Shown: piece after piece, positions 22,151 through 33,584 of the stretch
Position numbering within the stretch: the first letter of the stretch is position 1
Layout: each line of letters starts with the position of its first letter
Assembly: GCA_022835595.1 (NCBI GenBank)
Contig: BQUP01000006.1
Location: forward strand, 1,005,307-1,069,306
Length of the DNA stretch: 64,000 bases
From: Cystobasidium ongulense
Taxonomy: Eukaryota > Basidiomycota > Cystobasidiomycetes > Cystobasidiales > Cystobasidiaceae
Direction of reading: 5' to 3'
The notes under the pieces: generated by a model
Told to the model about the DNA's origin: nothing
Databases searched by the model: none
The model's input: only the letters and a program-made list of their open reading frames with translations
Position numbers and translations under genes: made by a program

Positions 22151-25100
22151 ATGGGCTTCTGTTCACGCTGCGGCGAGCCTTGCGCTCTTGAAGTCTGCAG
22201 CTGCGGAGGCGTCGCGAAGAGTGAGTGACCCAGCACGACCAGCGCAGCCGCGAAGGCAGCACGCTCTGACGAGTCACCATCTACAAATGCAGCTGCCGCT
22301 GGCCACAGGGTGCTCAACACCGGACGCTCAGTCACGCCAGACACAGACCGCTGGGAGAGACGGTACGTCCAGCGCAGTCCAGCAACCACGCCGAAAACAC
22401 TGTCCAGAGATCTCCCGGACGCTGTTGGCAATCAAGGAGACAACACATGGCAGAGTAAGCGCACCAAGCACCTCTCCCTGCCCACCTACGCCATGTCAGG
22501 TCACCGCTTCGATGATGTAGAGACGCTCAAAAAAGATGACGCCGCTGGTTCAAGCAATAACAGACCTTGTGCACGTGACCACCGCCGAATACCATCCTCG
22601 AAGGAATTTCAAGATGTAGAAGAGACAATCTCGCGCGCGTTTGGTTCAGTTCTTGATCCTGCGCATCAACGTCAGAAGTGGAAATGCCACGATTGTGACG
22701 TGACTTTCCTCCGTGATCAAACAGTCTACCCGGATCCGAGAGCGAAGACCGATCCAGATCTAGAAAATGTTTTGTACTGTCCAAAATGTTTCGCTGGCAA
22801 GTAAGTCTGAATTTGCTATCTCGAGGTTCCTGGCATATCTGACTGGTGCTGTCTACTGTGCGCCGTCCAGGTTCAGCCTTGGCTCATGCGTCGCTTGCGG
22901 AGACAACGTCCTGCCGGATGCAGCCACTCCCTTCGTGCAAAGAAAAGAAAAGCTATGGCACGCAGCATGTTGTGAGTACAGTTGCAGTTGGACTCAAAAC
23001 ACTTCTTTGTCTGATGGCTGTTTCACGATAGATACATGTCTTTACTGCACCGTCGATCTCTCAAAGAACCCGCAAGTAGATCTCTACGGCAACCCATGTT
23101 GCGCAATCTGTTTCGACAATGCAGCATTTCTTAAAGATCCTACCGTGGCACGTGTACCAGCTCTACTGTCTGCTAATAGACCATCAAGCAGTGGTGATCT
23201 CGCTAAAATGAAGAAGGAAGATGATCGTAGAAATATACTCATGCCGATGGCGGCCAAGATGGGACCAGCAGTCAGCGAGCTGAAGAGCAAACTTACAGCT
23301 GTCGGCCTGGAGAAACCTTCTTCGAGTCTTTCACCTACTTCTACTGCTCCTTTTTCTCAAGTCAGCCCGCGACCAGGCGGATCAAGCTTCGCAACGCCAG
23401 CACCGAGAAAGATTCCGCCTGTCGCATTTGTCACTGCTCCTTCTGCCAAACCGACAATCCAGAATCTCGCCACGAAGGCAGCTTTACTTATCACAGCTCA
23501 GTCACAACTCCCGAACGGATCCCCAAGAGCCCCAATCACTAGCCCCCGAATCGCCGCTAGCAAAGCTTTCTTCGATGGTGCAGCTATCAGCGGCACAAGC
23601 TCACCTCACTTGGGTTCTGCTAGTCAGAACAAATTCAGTCGACCGTTTCCAAGGCCAATACAGACACCAGCATGGCAGAAGCACAGACCTTCTCAGTCCA
23701 TGCCCGTGATCCCAAAGCAAAGCATGCCGTCGCCTGGACCTTCGTGGCTTCAATCGCCTATCTTGGCTAGTACGTTGCAAAAGCCAAGTAAAACATCCGA
23801 AGCAAGCACACAAGCTGCCGTACTGTACAAAGGGTCAAATGCACCTTTGAACACGGTAGAACCAGCCAACCGAGCAAAGCGGCCTCTTCCTGCACCTCCT
23901 GTGGCTAGCACTAGCACTCTTCATAAAGTTACTAGCTTTGTAAGGGAGACAAGAAACCCGCAATCTGGTGAAGGCATTTTCAAGTCACCTGTGTTGACTG
24001 AAGAAATTTCGCAAATAGCTATTGCCGCGGGAGCCTCTACAAGTCCGAAAACGATGTCAGCTGGTATTCTCAGCCGTAGTAGGAGCTTCCGACAAGCTGA
24101 GGCAACCAACGCATTACCAAATTCAACAGACTCGCGTGCAGGGGCTTCGAGTCGTACGAAAGATGCATTGCAGAGCGCGTCCAGGGCTTTCAAGAAATCG
24201 TCGTCCACTGGTGAGCTGGCAGAACAGAGCTCTGTCAAGATGAGGCCCGCTCCTCAACGGGCTCAGACAGGCCTTTCCCGCTCAAATGCAACTTTCAAGG
24301 CGAGATCGCCAATTCGAGAGAAACGCACAGTCGGTGCGCTTGGTCACCGCACTGGCGAGGCTAAGCTCGAAGGCTTCGGAAGTCCGGACAATTTAACAAC
24401 ATCTGATGCTAGATGCTGTGGATGCAATCTTCGCTTATTCAGCATGCGCGGTTCAGACTCTGCTGGCGCCGGTCACAAGATTATCATAGTGCCGGATTCA
24501 GATCTCAAGTTCCACGCGAGTTGCTTTGCCTGTTATGAATGCAAGAAGACTTTTGATGACGGAAAGTTCGTAGAGCTTCAGTACGGTGAGAAAGTGCATG
24601 AGAAGGTGAGACCGATCCTTCATGACTGAAAATTGACATACTGAAGCTAGTTTAATCTTGTCGTAGTGTGCACCCTCGCAAACGATTGTCGCCAGTGCAG
24701 TTTCCGATGGAAGTGGGTCATCGAGCATGCCGGTGCCATCGAGACCGGCCCAGGCCGATACTCAGGTCTTGAAACCGTCGAGATCGGCCAGTCGTTTGCC
24801 GCAGCAATACGCTTCCGCTGCTCAAGTTGCACCGATGTCTCCGTCCAAGACTCAATCTAAGGCTCGAACCAGTATGGTGGGACCTGCAAAGCTGTCGAAA
24901 GCATCTGAAATCTTCGCTTCACGTGAAAAGGCTCTAAGCTCGCCTGTTTTCGGCGGTATGTATGCTTGTGCAGGTTGTGGTGAAGAAGGAACTTTGGCCG
25001 AAACAACTTGTCAGTACTCTTCGTACTTTCATCTCAGCTGTCGTGCGCTAACAGTAATCTGTTTAGTGGGACCTGTCGGCACCCGCTTTCACCACAAGTG

Positions 25101-25338
25101 CCTCAGGTGTATGTGTGGCAAGCAGCTCGATAGTGGTGCCAAGAGCTACGAAGACGTTAGTCCATCGGGTCGAATGGAACGGAAATTCGCTTGCAGAACT
25201 TGTATTGTAAGCGACATTATTCCGCCCGCTCTAGATGTCGCATGTCGCTGAACTTGGAAATCATGACCATAGGACACCAAGAACCTTGCTAAGCGCAGTC
25301 TGTCCAGCATGACTGGCATTGCCGCCTTGAGAGGCTGA
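22151..25338 (+). CDS. Multi-LIM domain protein, paxillin-like
   Basis: Cytoskeletal scaffold-type protein of 933 residues in seven exons (22151-22220, 22293-22800, 22871-22971, 23032-24605, 24667-25009, 25067-25206, 25273-25338); the phases sum correctly. The N-terminus has a Cys-rich CSRCGEPCALEVCSCGG motif. LIM 1 starts at WKCHDCDVTFL and includes YCPKC, SCVACGDNV, WHAAC, YTCLYC and CCAIC. A long disordered Ser/Pro/Ala linker (about residues 280-740) follows. The next LIM has CCGCNLRLF, FHASCFACYECKKTF and a Cys after the splice. The last has YACAGCGEE, FHHKCLRCMCGKQL and CRTC. LIM zinc modules bind proteins at actin structures; fungal examples such as Pxl1 act at the cytokinetic ring. Paralogue assignment is tentative. 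Confidence 0.85.
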
Positions 25339-25627
25339 GATTAAGTATTCCGTGTGCAGCGCATAAGCTCTTATACTGTGTAGCGGCTTTGTGCAGACTC
25401 CTGGGTAGTCTTAATATTACGGTCGATGGCGCTATGACCACCTGGAACTCTGTATATTATATTACGCTTCTAATGAGATCTTACTTTTACACCTGACACC
25501 TGCGATATCTAAACAAGTATGAACCATGCCAATAGTCGATACCTCGACCCCATTACAGTCCGATCAAACGCATAAGCCTGACATAGAGATGTGTCAGTTT
25601 GAGTTGCAGAAAGCGACAAAACCCTTC

Positions 25628-28600
25628 TTACAGATATCCCAGTGTGATAATAACCCCGAGAGCTAAAAGAGAAGCAGGGATCTATCAAGTGAGGATGCGC
25701 CTTATTAGTTCCGTGGCTCCCCAATGAATAACTGAACTCGCTTACGCCTGTCTTAAGGAAGTCCTGAACGGTCAGATATCGCTGTCCGACATCATCTTCC
25801 AGATTGACGGCCATTAAATTAGGAAAGCCAGAGACGGGGAGTGCCATGCCGGAAGAGCAGATCAATGCTGTTGCCATAATGAGAAGTCTCGAGTGAGGCG
25901 GATCTAACGCGTCGCCGATTCTAGCGGCGATAGGGGCGATAAGGACACTCGCAATGCTGTGCGATACAAACGTCGCGACGATGAGAGCTAGCACGGAGAA
26001 GATCGCCAGTATAGGCCAGACGCCCATCCCCTGAACAAATTGCTGAATAAAATCGTCCCTGAGTAGCAGATAATTAAGCGTTCGAATGTACCCGAGGATG
26101 TGTCCCTTGATGTCACTTACAAGTCATCAAGCAAGCCGGATGAAAGAACACCCTTGCCGAGTGCGATACCACCCATAGCCAAGAACACTATGCTCCAGGG
26201 CTAAAAGGTCATAATTTGACCTCAGCTCCGAGTATACGAAAACGATGAATGAGCAAAAGCTTACGAAGTTGTCAAAATCGGCCTTTCTGAGAATTCCGGT
26301 TCCAAAGAAGAGGACAATAGGAATGAGAGCAATGACACCCATGTCACCGACCTGGTTCTCGATCTGATGCTCTACACACAATAAAAGCACGGTCGCGATA
26401 GTCACGACGCATACGAACCATTGGGTGATTGTAAACTTTTCTTTGGTCGGTCTGACTGGGTTGACTGTTGTAGATTTGTCCCATCCGTACATCCAGATAA
26501 GAAGGATCCAAATGAGCAGAATTGATACGAAAGCGACAGGGAGTGCAACTGCAAACCACTGTGCCCAAGAAAGCGGTTCGGACATGTATGATATGGCGAT
26601 GAGATTTTGCGGACTAGCGATAGGAGAGGCCATACCTCCAAGATTCGAAGCCAGCGCGATGCCTAGCACGAGTGCTTTTGAGTAAGACGAGCGGGGATGA
26701 AGTGTTCGAAGGATCGGCTGGATGAGAGAAAAGCACAATACGGGGGCGGCAACATTACTGATCCACATTGAAGCGAAGCATGCGACCCCCATATACGCGA
26801 GTAGAACAGCAGCTGGGCGGGTGCCTGCGAGTGACAGGACTTTTGAGGCTAAGATCTTGTCGATATTCTGTTTGGACAAAGCGCCAGCTAGAGTGAAACC
26901 GCCAACGAGTAGGACAATTGTTCCGGTGAACATTTGTGAGAAGATAAATTTTGAACCTTCTACAGCGGTCAAACGACGGTCTTCGCCATCCGTTGAACGC
27001 AAGACTCGCAGTACTACGATGAGGAAGGGGACGAGCAGGGAGGTAGCAAACAGTGGGATCACTTCCAACGCCCAAAATATACTAGCGAATACCAGGATAG
27101 CCAAGCAATTGCGCTCTTCAACTCTATCTCCGAAATCGCTCAATAGGATGCCTACGAAAGCGGCTACGGCGATGATGCCTCCTACGACTTCTTTGCTGAG
27201 CCAGTTCGGTAGTCGTACTCTGCCTAGAGGTGTTTCGAGAGTCTGCGCCATTTCATCGGGATCTTCGAGTTCTTTCTGTACTACGATAGGTCTGTCTAGT
27301 CCCGTGCCACCGCCTGTTGATGCTCGTCTGGCGTTCAAGCCAGTACCTGCTCCAGACCATCCCTTTCGCTCGAGACCGATCATGTCTCGCCATATAGTAT
27401 TCCTCTCCCATACTACGTGCTCTCGGAGTTGTATGCGTAGCTGTCTTAGCGCCTCGTGGGTATCGCCACGGGTCATGACCCTGGCATATAGCGGAATGAT
27501 GGATTGAAGAGCCTCGTCCAGTTTCGTCTGTGTTTCATCGCAGAAGGGATATGTCTTAAGCAAGACACTCGACATGTACTTCTTTTGAAGTTGGCATTCC
27601 GTGACCTTGTCGAACTTCTTCAGGATCTTCCTGAAACCGGCTGCGCAAGGACAGAAGTAAGATTAGTAACAGTACCGCCAGATGGGAATGATCAAGCTAC
27701 CTACTTTGATTGAGCGTTACATATTCTTTCAGTTGAGAGAGCTCTCTGAAAAGTGACTGCAAGCGCATTTTATAGGTGATGCGCAGGTCCTGTGCAGCTC
27801 TGGAAGATGAGTTCCAGATGTCCGCCGTGGAGACATCCCTTGCGAAGCCTGCACCGAAGCTGGAAGCTCTTCCTCTCAATGAAGGTTTCGGAGCGTCAGC
27901 AGGCGAAAAGGGTGACTGCTGCACTTCTCCTCCGTTTGCAATTGCGGGACTGCTTGGCCTCGTCGCCGCTTGCATGGTCCTGTTGATTTGAGATTCGATG
28001 TCTTCTGAGACTTCGGCAGGAAGTTTTGGTACATTGCGACTATTGCTAGGACCCAGAGCTTCTGTAGAGGAGTTGTTGCTACCTTCTGAAGCTGTGTGTG
28101 ATCGCTGCCTGCGAAGCTTGCCGGACGATGAAGAGCCACTTCTGCGATGTCCATAGGGTGGTTCAGCGCCTTCGGCACCAGAGGATCTTCTACGGTTATG
28201 ATGGCTGCTAGAAGGACCGCTTGCTCCGACGACCGACCTGAAAAGCCTTGTGCTCTTTTTCAAAAGCTTGGTTGCGCCAGTGTCATCCTCATTTTCTGAT
28301 TCCCCGCTTTCTTCATCACTCTCTTCCTCAAAGTCACCGAATTGACCTTCATCCTCTACCTGTTGTATCTCCTCTCTGACCTGCTCAAGCTCAGAGAAGA
28401 GCTCGCCTTCTTTTCGAGTGTAGAACTTCTCGATCTTGGCTAGCTCAGCATCCAGCAAGACTTTGAAGCGAGCAGACAGTGTGTCTGGAGTGATTGCAGC
28501 ATTGTCAGAAGTACTTGCTTCTCCCGCTGGTCCTCCTCCTCGCCCTAGGAGAGTTGCTTGCTCCTCATCCTGCTGCTCTTGATCCGCCTGACGGTACGAG

Positions 28601-28710
28601 AGCGCTTCCTTTTCTGCGCGATACACTGCCGCCTTGAGGGCAGTGTAGTTGATGTACTCATCTACCCACTCATTCGAGGCATTGAAGACGAGTTGCTGCT
28701 CGAATCTCAT
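25628..28710 (-). CDS. SPX-domain low-affinity phosphate transporter (Pho87/90/91 type)
   Basis: Membrane phosphate carrier of the divalent-anion:Na+ symporter family with a regulatory SPX domain. The start at 28710 gives MRFEQQLVFNASNEWVDEYI, the SPX opening. An acidic and Ser-rich insert follows, and after an intron near 27650-27710 the lysine surface RKILKKFDKV, which senses inositol pyrophosphates. The C-terminal half has many hydrophobic helices, for example GIIAVAAFVGILLSDFGDR, WALEVIPLFATSLLVPFLIV and GTIVLLVGGFTLAGALSKQ. SNLGGMASPIASPQNLIAI is the family signature loop. The last exon gives IPASLLALGVIITLGYL and stops at 25628. Pho91 sits in the vacuole and Pho87/90 in the plasma membrane; the sequence alone does not decide. 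No Pho4-type CACGTG is seen directly upstream. Confidence 0.92.
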
Positions 28711-28805
28711 CCTGCCAGGTGTCTTGGAATTGCGTATCTAAACTTGCTTTGTATCTTTGTAGCGTGCAAGCGCTCTCTTGGATTTGCGATGTGGAAAGTG
28801 CTCAG

Positions 28806-28976
28806 ATGCCCACGAAACGAGCAAAATACACGACTCCAGAGTCGACTGGCTTGGCGCTACGACTCGCGCTGAACCATGCGGTGTTGTACGATAGGCAGAA
28901 AGTCGAGCTGGATGGATACCTGGTTCACCTTCTTGATCAACGTTTCTTGCCACCTACGAGGAACGTGGAGCAATGA
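28806..28976 (+). CDS. Candidate small protein, 56 codons
   Basis: An ATG-started frame beginning MPTKRAKYTTPE and containing LALRLALNHAVLYDRQ and VELDGYLVHLLDQRFLPP. It reads like a folded helical peptide rather than random sequence, starts with a basic segment, and lies divergently only 95 bases from the phosphate-transporter start. It could be a first exon of a longer gene, but no clear downstream exon was found. I do not recognise it. Confidence 0.35.
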   Translation: MPTKRAKYTTPESTGLALRLALNHAVLYDRQKVELDGYLVHLLDQRFLPPTRNVEQ

Positions 28977-29388
28977 AGGCATATGTAGCTGTGACTGTGT
29001 TGCTCTCATACTGTCGATAGACCTGCTGTGTGCGCTGCCGCTGCCTTTCCAAGTTGCTCTTCAAGCTGTGGGCTCACATCATGCATCTGTATGACCACAA
29101 AGCTCAAGCGAGAGATACTGCATATCAATGGAATGGAGTGTACAGCTACTGAGCAGCTAGGCGGGACTGGTCCCATCCAACCACAACAGGATGGCATACT
29201 GGCAGTGAGCTGGTCGCCGTTTACTTCGCGAGCCAGCTTTTTATCGTTTTATCCGGAAAGATCTTTTGCCTGCTGCAATCAGCTTATCGCAATGTGGCCC
29301 ATTGTGCTGTTTGCTCGCATCTCAACAGGATGCCAGATAAAGCACACTCTTAAGACTACCAAGTTCTCATTAGTGTGCCCATGATAGC
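28977..29388. other. Intergenic, upstream of Avt1-like gene
   Basis: About 410 bases with no firm gene. A minus-strand frame ending near 29006 reads SFVVIQMHDVSPQLEEQLGK before its stop, which looks protein-like but has no visible start exon or family match. Confidence 0.35.
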
Positions 29389-32231
29389 ATGTACTCTGCC
29401 GGCCAGCAGCAGCAGCAGCAGCAGCAGCGTGGCCGCACGATTCCAGTTCAGCAGCACCAGCATCAACCGCAGCCTGGATTGCTGAAGAGCTCGCTGGATG
29501 TACGTCGGTCCTGAGACATCAAACAACAATTTGATGATGCTAATGTCTAGTCCTACAGATCGTCTGGTCCTATTCGAGAAGCCAGGCCTTCTATGGCTCC
29601 AACCTCGACTGCTCCCCCAGCTTCATTTCGAGATACCGCAGGCCAGGTGATGGAGAAGAAGACGAAGAGGAGGATGAAGACGAAGACGGAGATGGAGATG
29701 AGGACGGAGTAGCCCCAGAGACCGACCAGACGCAGACCGAAGACGAACGGGGCCTAGAGGAGGGTGGGCGAAGATCTAGACGGCGAACGCGAGGCAAGCA
29801 AGGGCGACGAGAACGCGCTCCTCAAGAGTCTTCAGAAGAGGAAGATGATGATGGGCAAGCTTCAGACACAAATCACCGTCGACACCTCAGCGAAGGACCC
29901 TGGGTGCCAGATCTGGACAGTCCAGGCGAGGACCGATATTCCAGCCCAGAAGGAAGGCGCCCTTCACCTCATAAGCGGAAAGGCTCCTCTCCTTCAAGAG
30001 CACGTCAACGCGTATCTCAAACTGCTGAGAGATTGAGAGCTAGCGAACGCCTGCCCTCAAATCGTACTTCCGAACACCCTGCATACATCCCATCTGGAAG
30101 CAGTCTCGGACTGAGTATCGATCCAGTATACCGCCACTCTCAAGAAAACGATAGCAGTGCAGTCAACAGTAGCGACGCAGACGGCAGTTCAGCCAACGGG
30201 AGAAGCGGTCATGAGTCTGCTGCGCGGCAACTGCAATCAAACGAGCGGACGCCATTGCTTAAGAAACGCTCGCATCAGGGTCAGCTACAGCAAGCAATCG
30301 CTGAAGAAGATGAAGCTCTATATGGCTCCTCTCCACCAGAGTCTGTACCCTTCCCTCGCAGATCACCTGGAATGGGCCTCAGGAATCGATCAAGCGGGGT
30401 CAAGCTACGACGTAAAAGCTCTGGAGCAAGTCGTATCAACCCGCAGGGTGCTGCCACCTTTGGACAGACACTCTTCAACGCAATCAACGTGCTTATCGGA
30501 ATCGGTATATTAGCTTTACGTGAGCTATACGGGCTTTTCGTTGAGCGTATGCGTACGGAGCTGATTCCAGAACAATTATTCCAGCCTTGGCCTTTTCTCA
30601 GGCCGGCTGGGTTCTCGGAATACTCCTCCTGCTGTTCTGCAGTACTCTGACGAACTACACTGCTAAAGTACTGGCTCGAGCACTTTACGATGATCCACGT
30701 CTTATGACATACGCAGATATAGGTGCCAAAGCCTTCGGAGCCCCTGCCCGTACTTTCATAAACATTCTTTTCTGCCTCGAGATTTCGGCACTTTGGTGAG
30801 CTAGCATTTGTTACCTCTCCAATCAAATCTACATGCCCTTACTGGTGCACGTTGCTTGCAGTGTTGCTCTGATCGTCCTGCTGGGCGACTCTCTGGCTAT
30901 CATTTTTCCTCTCCGGCCGGTCTACTTCAAGCTCATTGGCTTCGCTTGGTATGTTAATGTCACGCTCTTCACCGAGGGCTGGCGGATATTGATGCAACCT
31001 TCTCAATCAGCATGTTCCCGACGCTCTTCCTACCCCTCCGATACCTGTCGGTGGCATCTTTGATTGGGTATGTTTATGATCGTTGCACTAGGTGTGCAAG
31101 CTCGACAGCTGACCCTCAATCCATAGCATCATTTCCGTGGTCACTCTCATAGTCACTGTTTTGCTCGATGGAACCATCTCCCACTCGCAGCCGGGTAGTC
31201 TGCATCACCCCATGCCAACAAGCGTTGGACCGCAATGGCGGATGCTTCCACTCTCCTTTGGCCTCATCATGAGTGGCGTGAGTGATCATCGGACCGTTGA
31301 ACACGCCAGGTTACTTACCTTCTCGCGGCAGTTCGGTGGACATGCTGTCTTTCCATCTCTCGCTCGTGATATTCGAGAACCAAAGTACTTCAATAGGGTC
31401 TGCGATCTGGCTTTTTCAGTAGCGACAGCGTTCTACCTATTCATGGGAATTGTTGGCTATCTCATGTAGGTCATCCCCCTAGACGATGACGTCAAATGCT
31501 GACAAAAACTATGGTAGGTTTGGGCATGGCGTTTCTGATGAAATCACTCGCGATTTGCTCAATACCCCCACTCTACCACGCAAGCTAAACCTGGTTGCCG
31601 TGGCGATGGTAGCAATTACGCCCATATGCAAGTATGCCATCTCTTCAACGTGAGTCTAATCTACCTTGCAGCTCGTGTTATCGAAGACTAACAACCTGTT
31701 ATTTCTTGTAGCCCGCTAGACAGTACCGTTTCTTGGCTGTTAGGAGTCGAGCAGGAACCCGCTGGCATCATTTTAAAGCGCAGAAATTCAAGTTTCAAGG
31801 GTAGCGACTTCAGTAGACCAAGTTATTCGACTTTCTCGCAAGTTTCAGATGATATGGAAACTCCCCGGGCACGCACCACCGAAATCAACCAGTCATCCGT
31901 GTCCGCAGTTCTATCTGCGGTCAGTCAGCCTCTCTCCGAGATCAAGCCCCAGTCAAAAGCGGTCGTTCGTCAAGTCGTCAAAGTCGTTACTTCACTCGTA
32001 CTCTTGGCCATAGCAATCTTCATCCCATCTTTCGATAGAGTGATGGGCTTGCTAGGTGCCTTTTCGGTCTTTATCATCTGCGCTATCGGTCCTCTCGCAG
32101 CCAACCTGGCTCTACATCGGAAGACCATGTCCAAACTGGTGATTGTACTGAACTGGGTGTTGTTGTTGATATCCGTCGCGATGGGCGCCGTAGGCACTGT
32201 GTTCGTTTTCCTTCCCAAGCATCATGGATAG
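29389..32231 (+). CDS. Avt1-type vacuolar amino-acid transporter
   Basis: Amino acid/auxin permease family carrier that moves neutral amino acids across the vacuolar membrane. Exon 1 (29389-29499) starts MYSAGQ with a short polyglutamine run. The next exon gives IVWSYSRSQAFYGSNLDCSP, a segment seen in Avt1 proteins, then a strongly acidic run and a long disordered N-terminal domain with NERTPLLKK. The carrier domain starts at GAATFGQTLFNAINVLIGIG and, across an intron near 30520-30583, LPLAFSQAGWVLGILLLLF. Helices continue through LIVTVLLDGTISHSQPGS, a FGGHAVFPSLARDIREP motif and AFYLFMGIVGYLMFGHG. The final exon has LLAIAIFIPSFDRVMGLLGA. There are eight or more exons. The family's GIGILxLPxAF motif and long cytosolic N-terminus support Avt1 rather than Avt3-7. 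Confidence 0.9.
29404..29427 (+). repeat. (CAG)8 microsatellite, polyglutamine
   Basis: Eight perfect CAG codons in the first exon of the Avt1-like gene encode Gln-8 at residues 6-13. It is a short coding microsatellite that could vary in length between strains. Confidence 0.9.
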
Positions 32232-32400
32232 CCGTCGCAAAGTAGTTTACCTCACAAGCATTAGTAGTATGAAGTAATCAATCAGCATTGCACACACACC
32301 TGTCTTTCACACCACACTAGCTGGTCGATCATGCGCGTTGCAGGTGGAGCCCATCGCTTGAAGTTGCAGGCCTTTGTACACCAACCGTTCGCTTGCCAAC

Positions 32401-33047
32401 ATGTCTTCATCTGGAGTATGCTGACATAACTATCTCGATATTGTATGACATGGCTGACGTTCTGGTTCGCAGTGGGAAGTCCGCTTCTCCAATTCGCGTC
32501 AAAGGCCGTACTTCTACAATGAAGCGCAGGGCATCTCAATCTGGGAGCCACCCACGGGATTGAGCGACGACGAGGTGCTTGAACTTCCTGGAGCACGCGA
32601 CAATCTGCATCGAAAGCCAGAGGCCGACTCTGTCCAGGCGTCGCACATCCTCATCAAGCACTCTGGCAGTCGACGCCCGAGCTCGTGGAAAGAGGTGAGC
32701 GACAGCAACTCGCTTCAGGACACGGGGAATGACCACTGAACAGCAAGGTACACATCTTCGTACAGTCCAACATTACTCGAAGCAGAGAAGAGGCGCTAGA
32801 AGAGCTCAAGCAGATACAGCAACAGCTCCAAGCCGTCTCGCCTGAGCAATTGCCGGCTCTCTTCGCTAAGATCGCCACCACCGAGTCTCACTGCTCTTCC
32901 CACAGCCACGGAGGAGACCTGGGTCCTTTCAGACGTGGTCAAATGCAGAAGCCCTTCGAGGATAATAGTTTCTCGCTTCCCGTCGGCGGCATGAGCGACA
33001 TCGTCGAGACCGACAGCGGTGTACACTTGATCCTTCGCACAGCCTAA
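32401..33047 (+). CDS. ESS1: Pin1/Ess1 peptidyl-prolyl isomerase
   Basis: Nuclear parvulin that isomerises phospho-Ser/Thr-Pro bonds, notably in the RNA polymerase II C-terminal repeat. Exons 32401-32415, 32473-32694 and 32766-33047 give 172 codons. Exon 1 encodes only five residues. The WW domain is GWEVRFSNSRQRPYFYNEAQ to SIWEPP with both tryptophans. The parvulin domain has ASHILIKHSGSRRPSSWKE, with the phosphate-binding basic loop and the conserved histidine. It continues SHCSSHSHGGDLGPFRRGQM, PFEDNSFSLPVGGMSDIVET and ends DSGVHLILRTA. Length and order match Pin1/Ess1. Confidence 0.96.
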
Positions 33048-33584
33048 ACAGAGGAGTCAGAAAGCAACCCAACGAAACATTCACCTGCTACAGTCAAACT
33101 ATTTCTGACCTGCTGAACTTCGAGATATCATGCTCATCAGGGTAACAGCTATTCCGCTACTCTCGCCACCCTCGCCACCTCCATCCACTGTGTTTGAATA
33201 AACCCCATCGCCACCCGAAGCTTTTTCACTCTTCTTCCTACTTTGTATGCTTCTCGTTAACCCGCAACATATCTGTGGAATTGTCTGTGCCGATATTCGG
33301 TTGACTTGACAGTGACGGATGTCATGGCGTCGCACGGCAACATACAGCAATGGACGTGTTTTGGACTGTCCCGTGTACATTAAAACCCAGTCTGTCGATC
33401 TGACTCCCTTTGACAGATAAAAGAGGCGGCATCAACTCGTGAGATCTCGAAAGTCCCAAGCGCAACGTGCAGCTAAAAGAGCAGATAACATTAATTCAGA
33501 TACAACGATTGCAAAGCATTACATATTCAAGATAGCACAGCCCGTGAGCCTAACTGCACTGCATATCAAACAGTACCTGGCTCG
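33048..33584. other. Convergent intergenic, ESS1 / BCS1-like A
   Basis: About 540 bases between two convergent stop codons, expected to hold both 3' UTRs. No gene or structured RNA is supported. Confidence 0.45.

Noticed and set aside
29006-29197. Minus-strand frame with SFVVIQMHDVSPQLEEQLGK
   Set aside because: Protein-like in part, but there is no plausible start exon, splice acceptor or family match; mentioned only as a note in the intergenic entry.
29404-29427. CAG repeat as a disease-type expansion
   Set aside because: Only eight units, ordinary for a fungal coding microsatellite.
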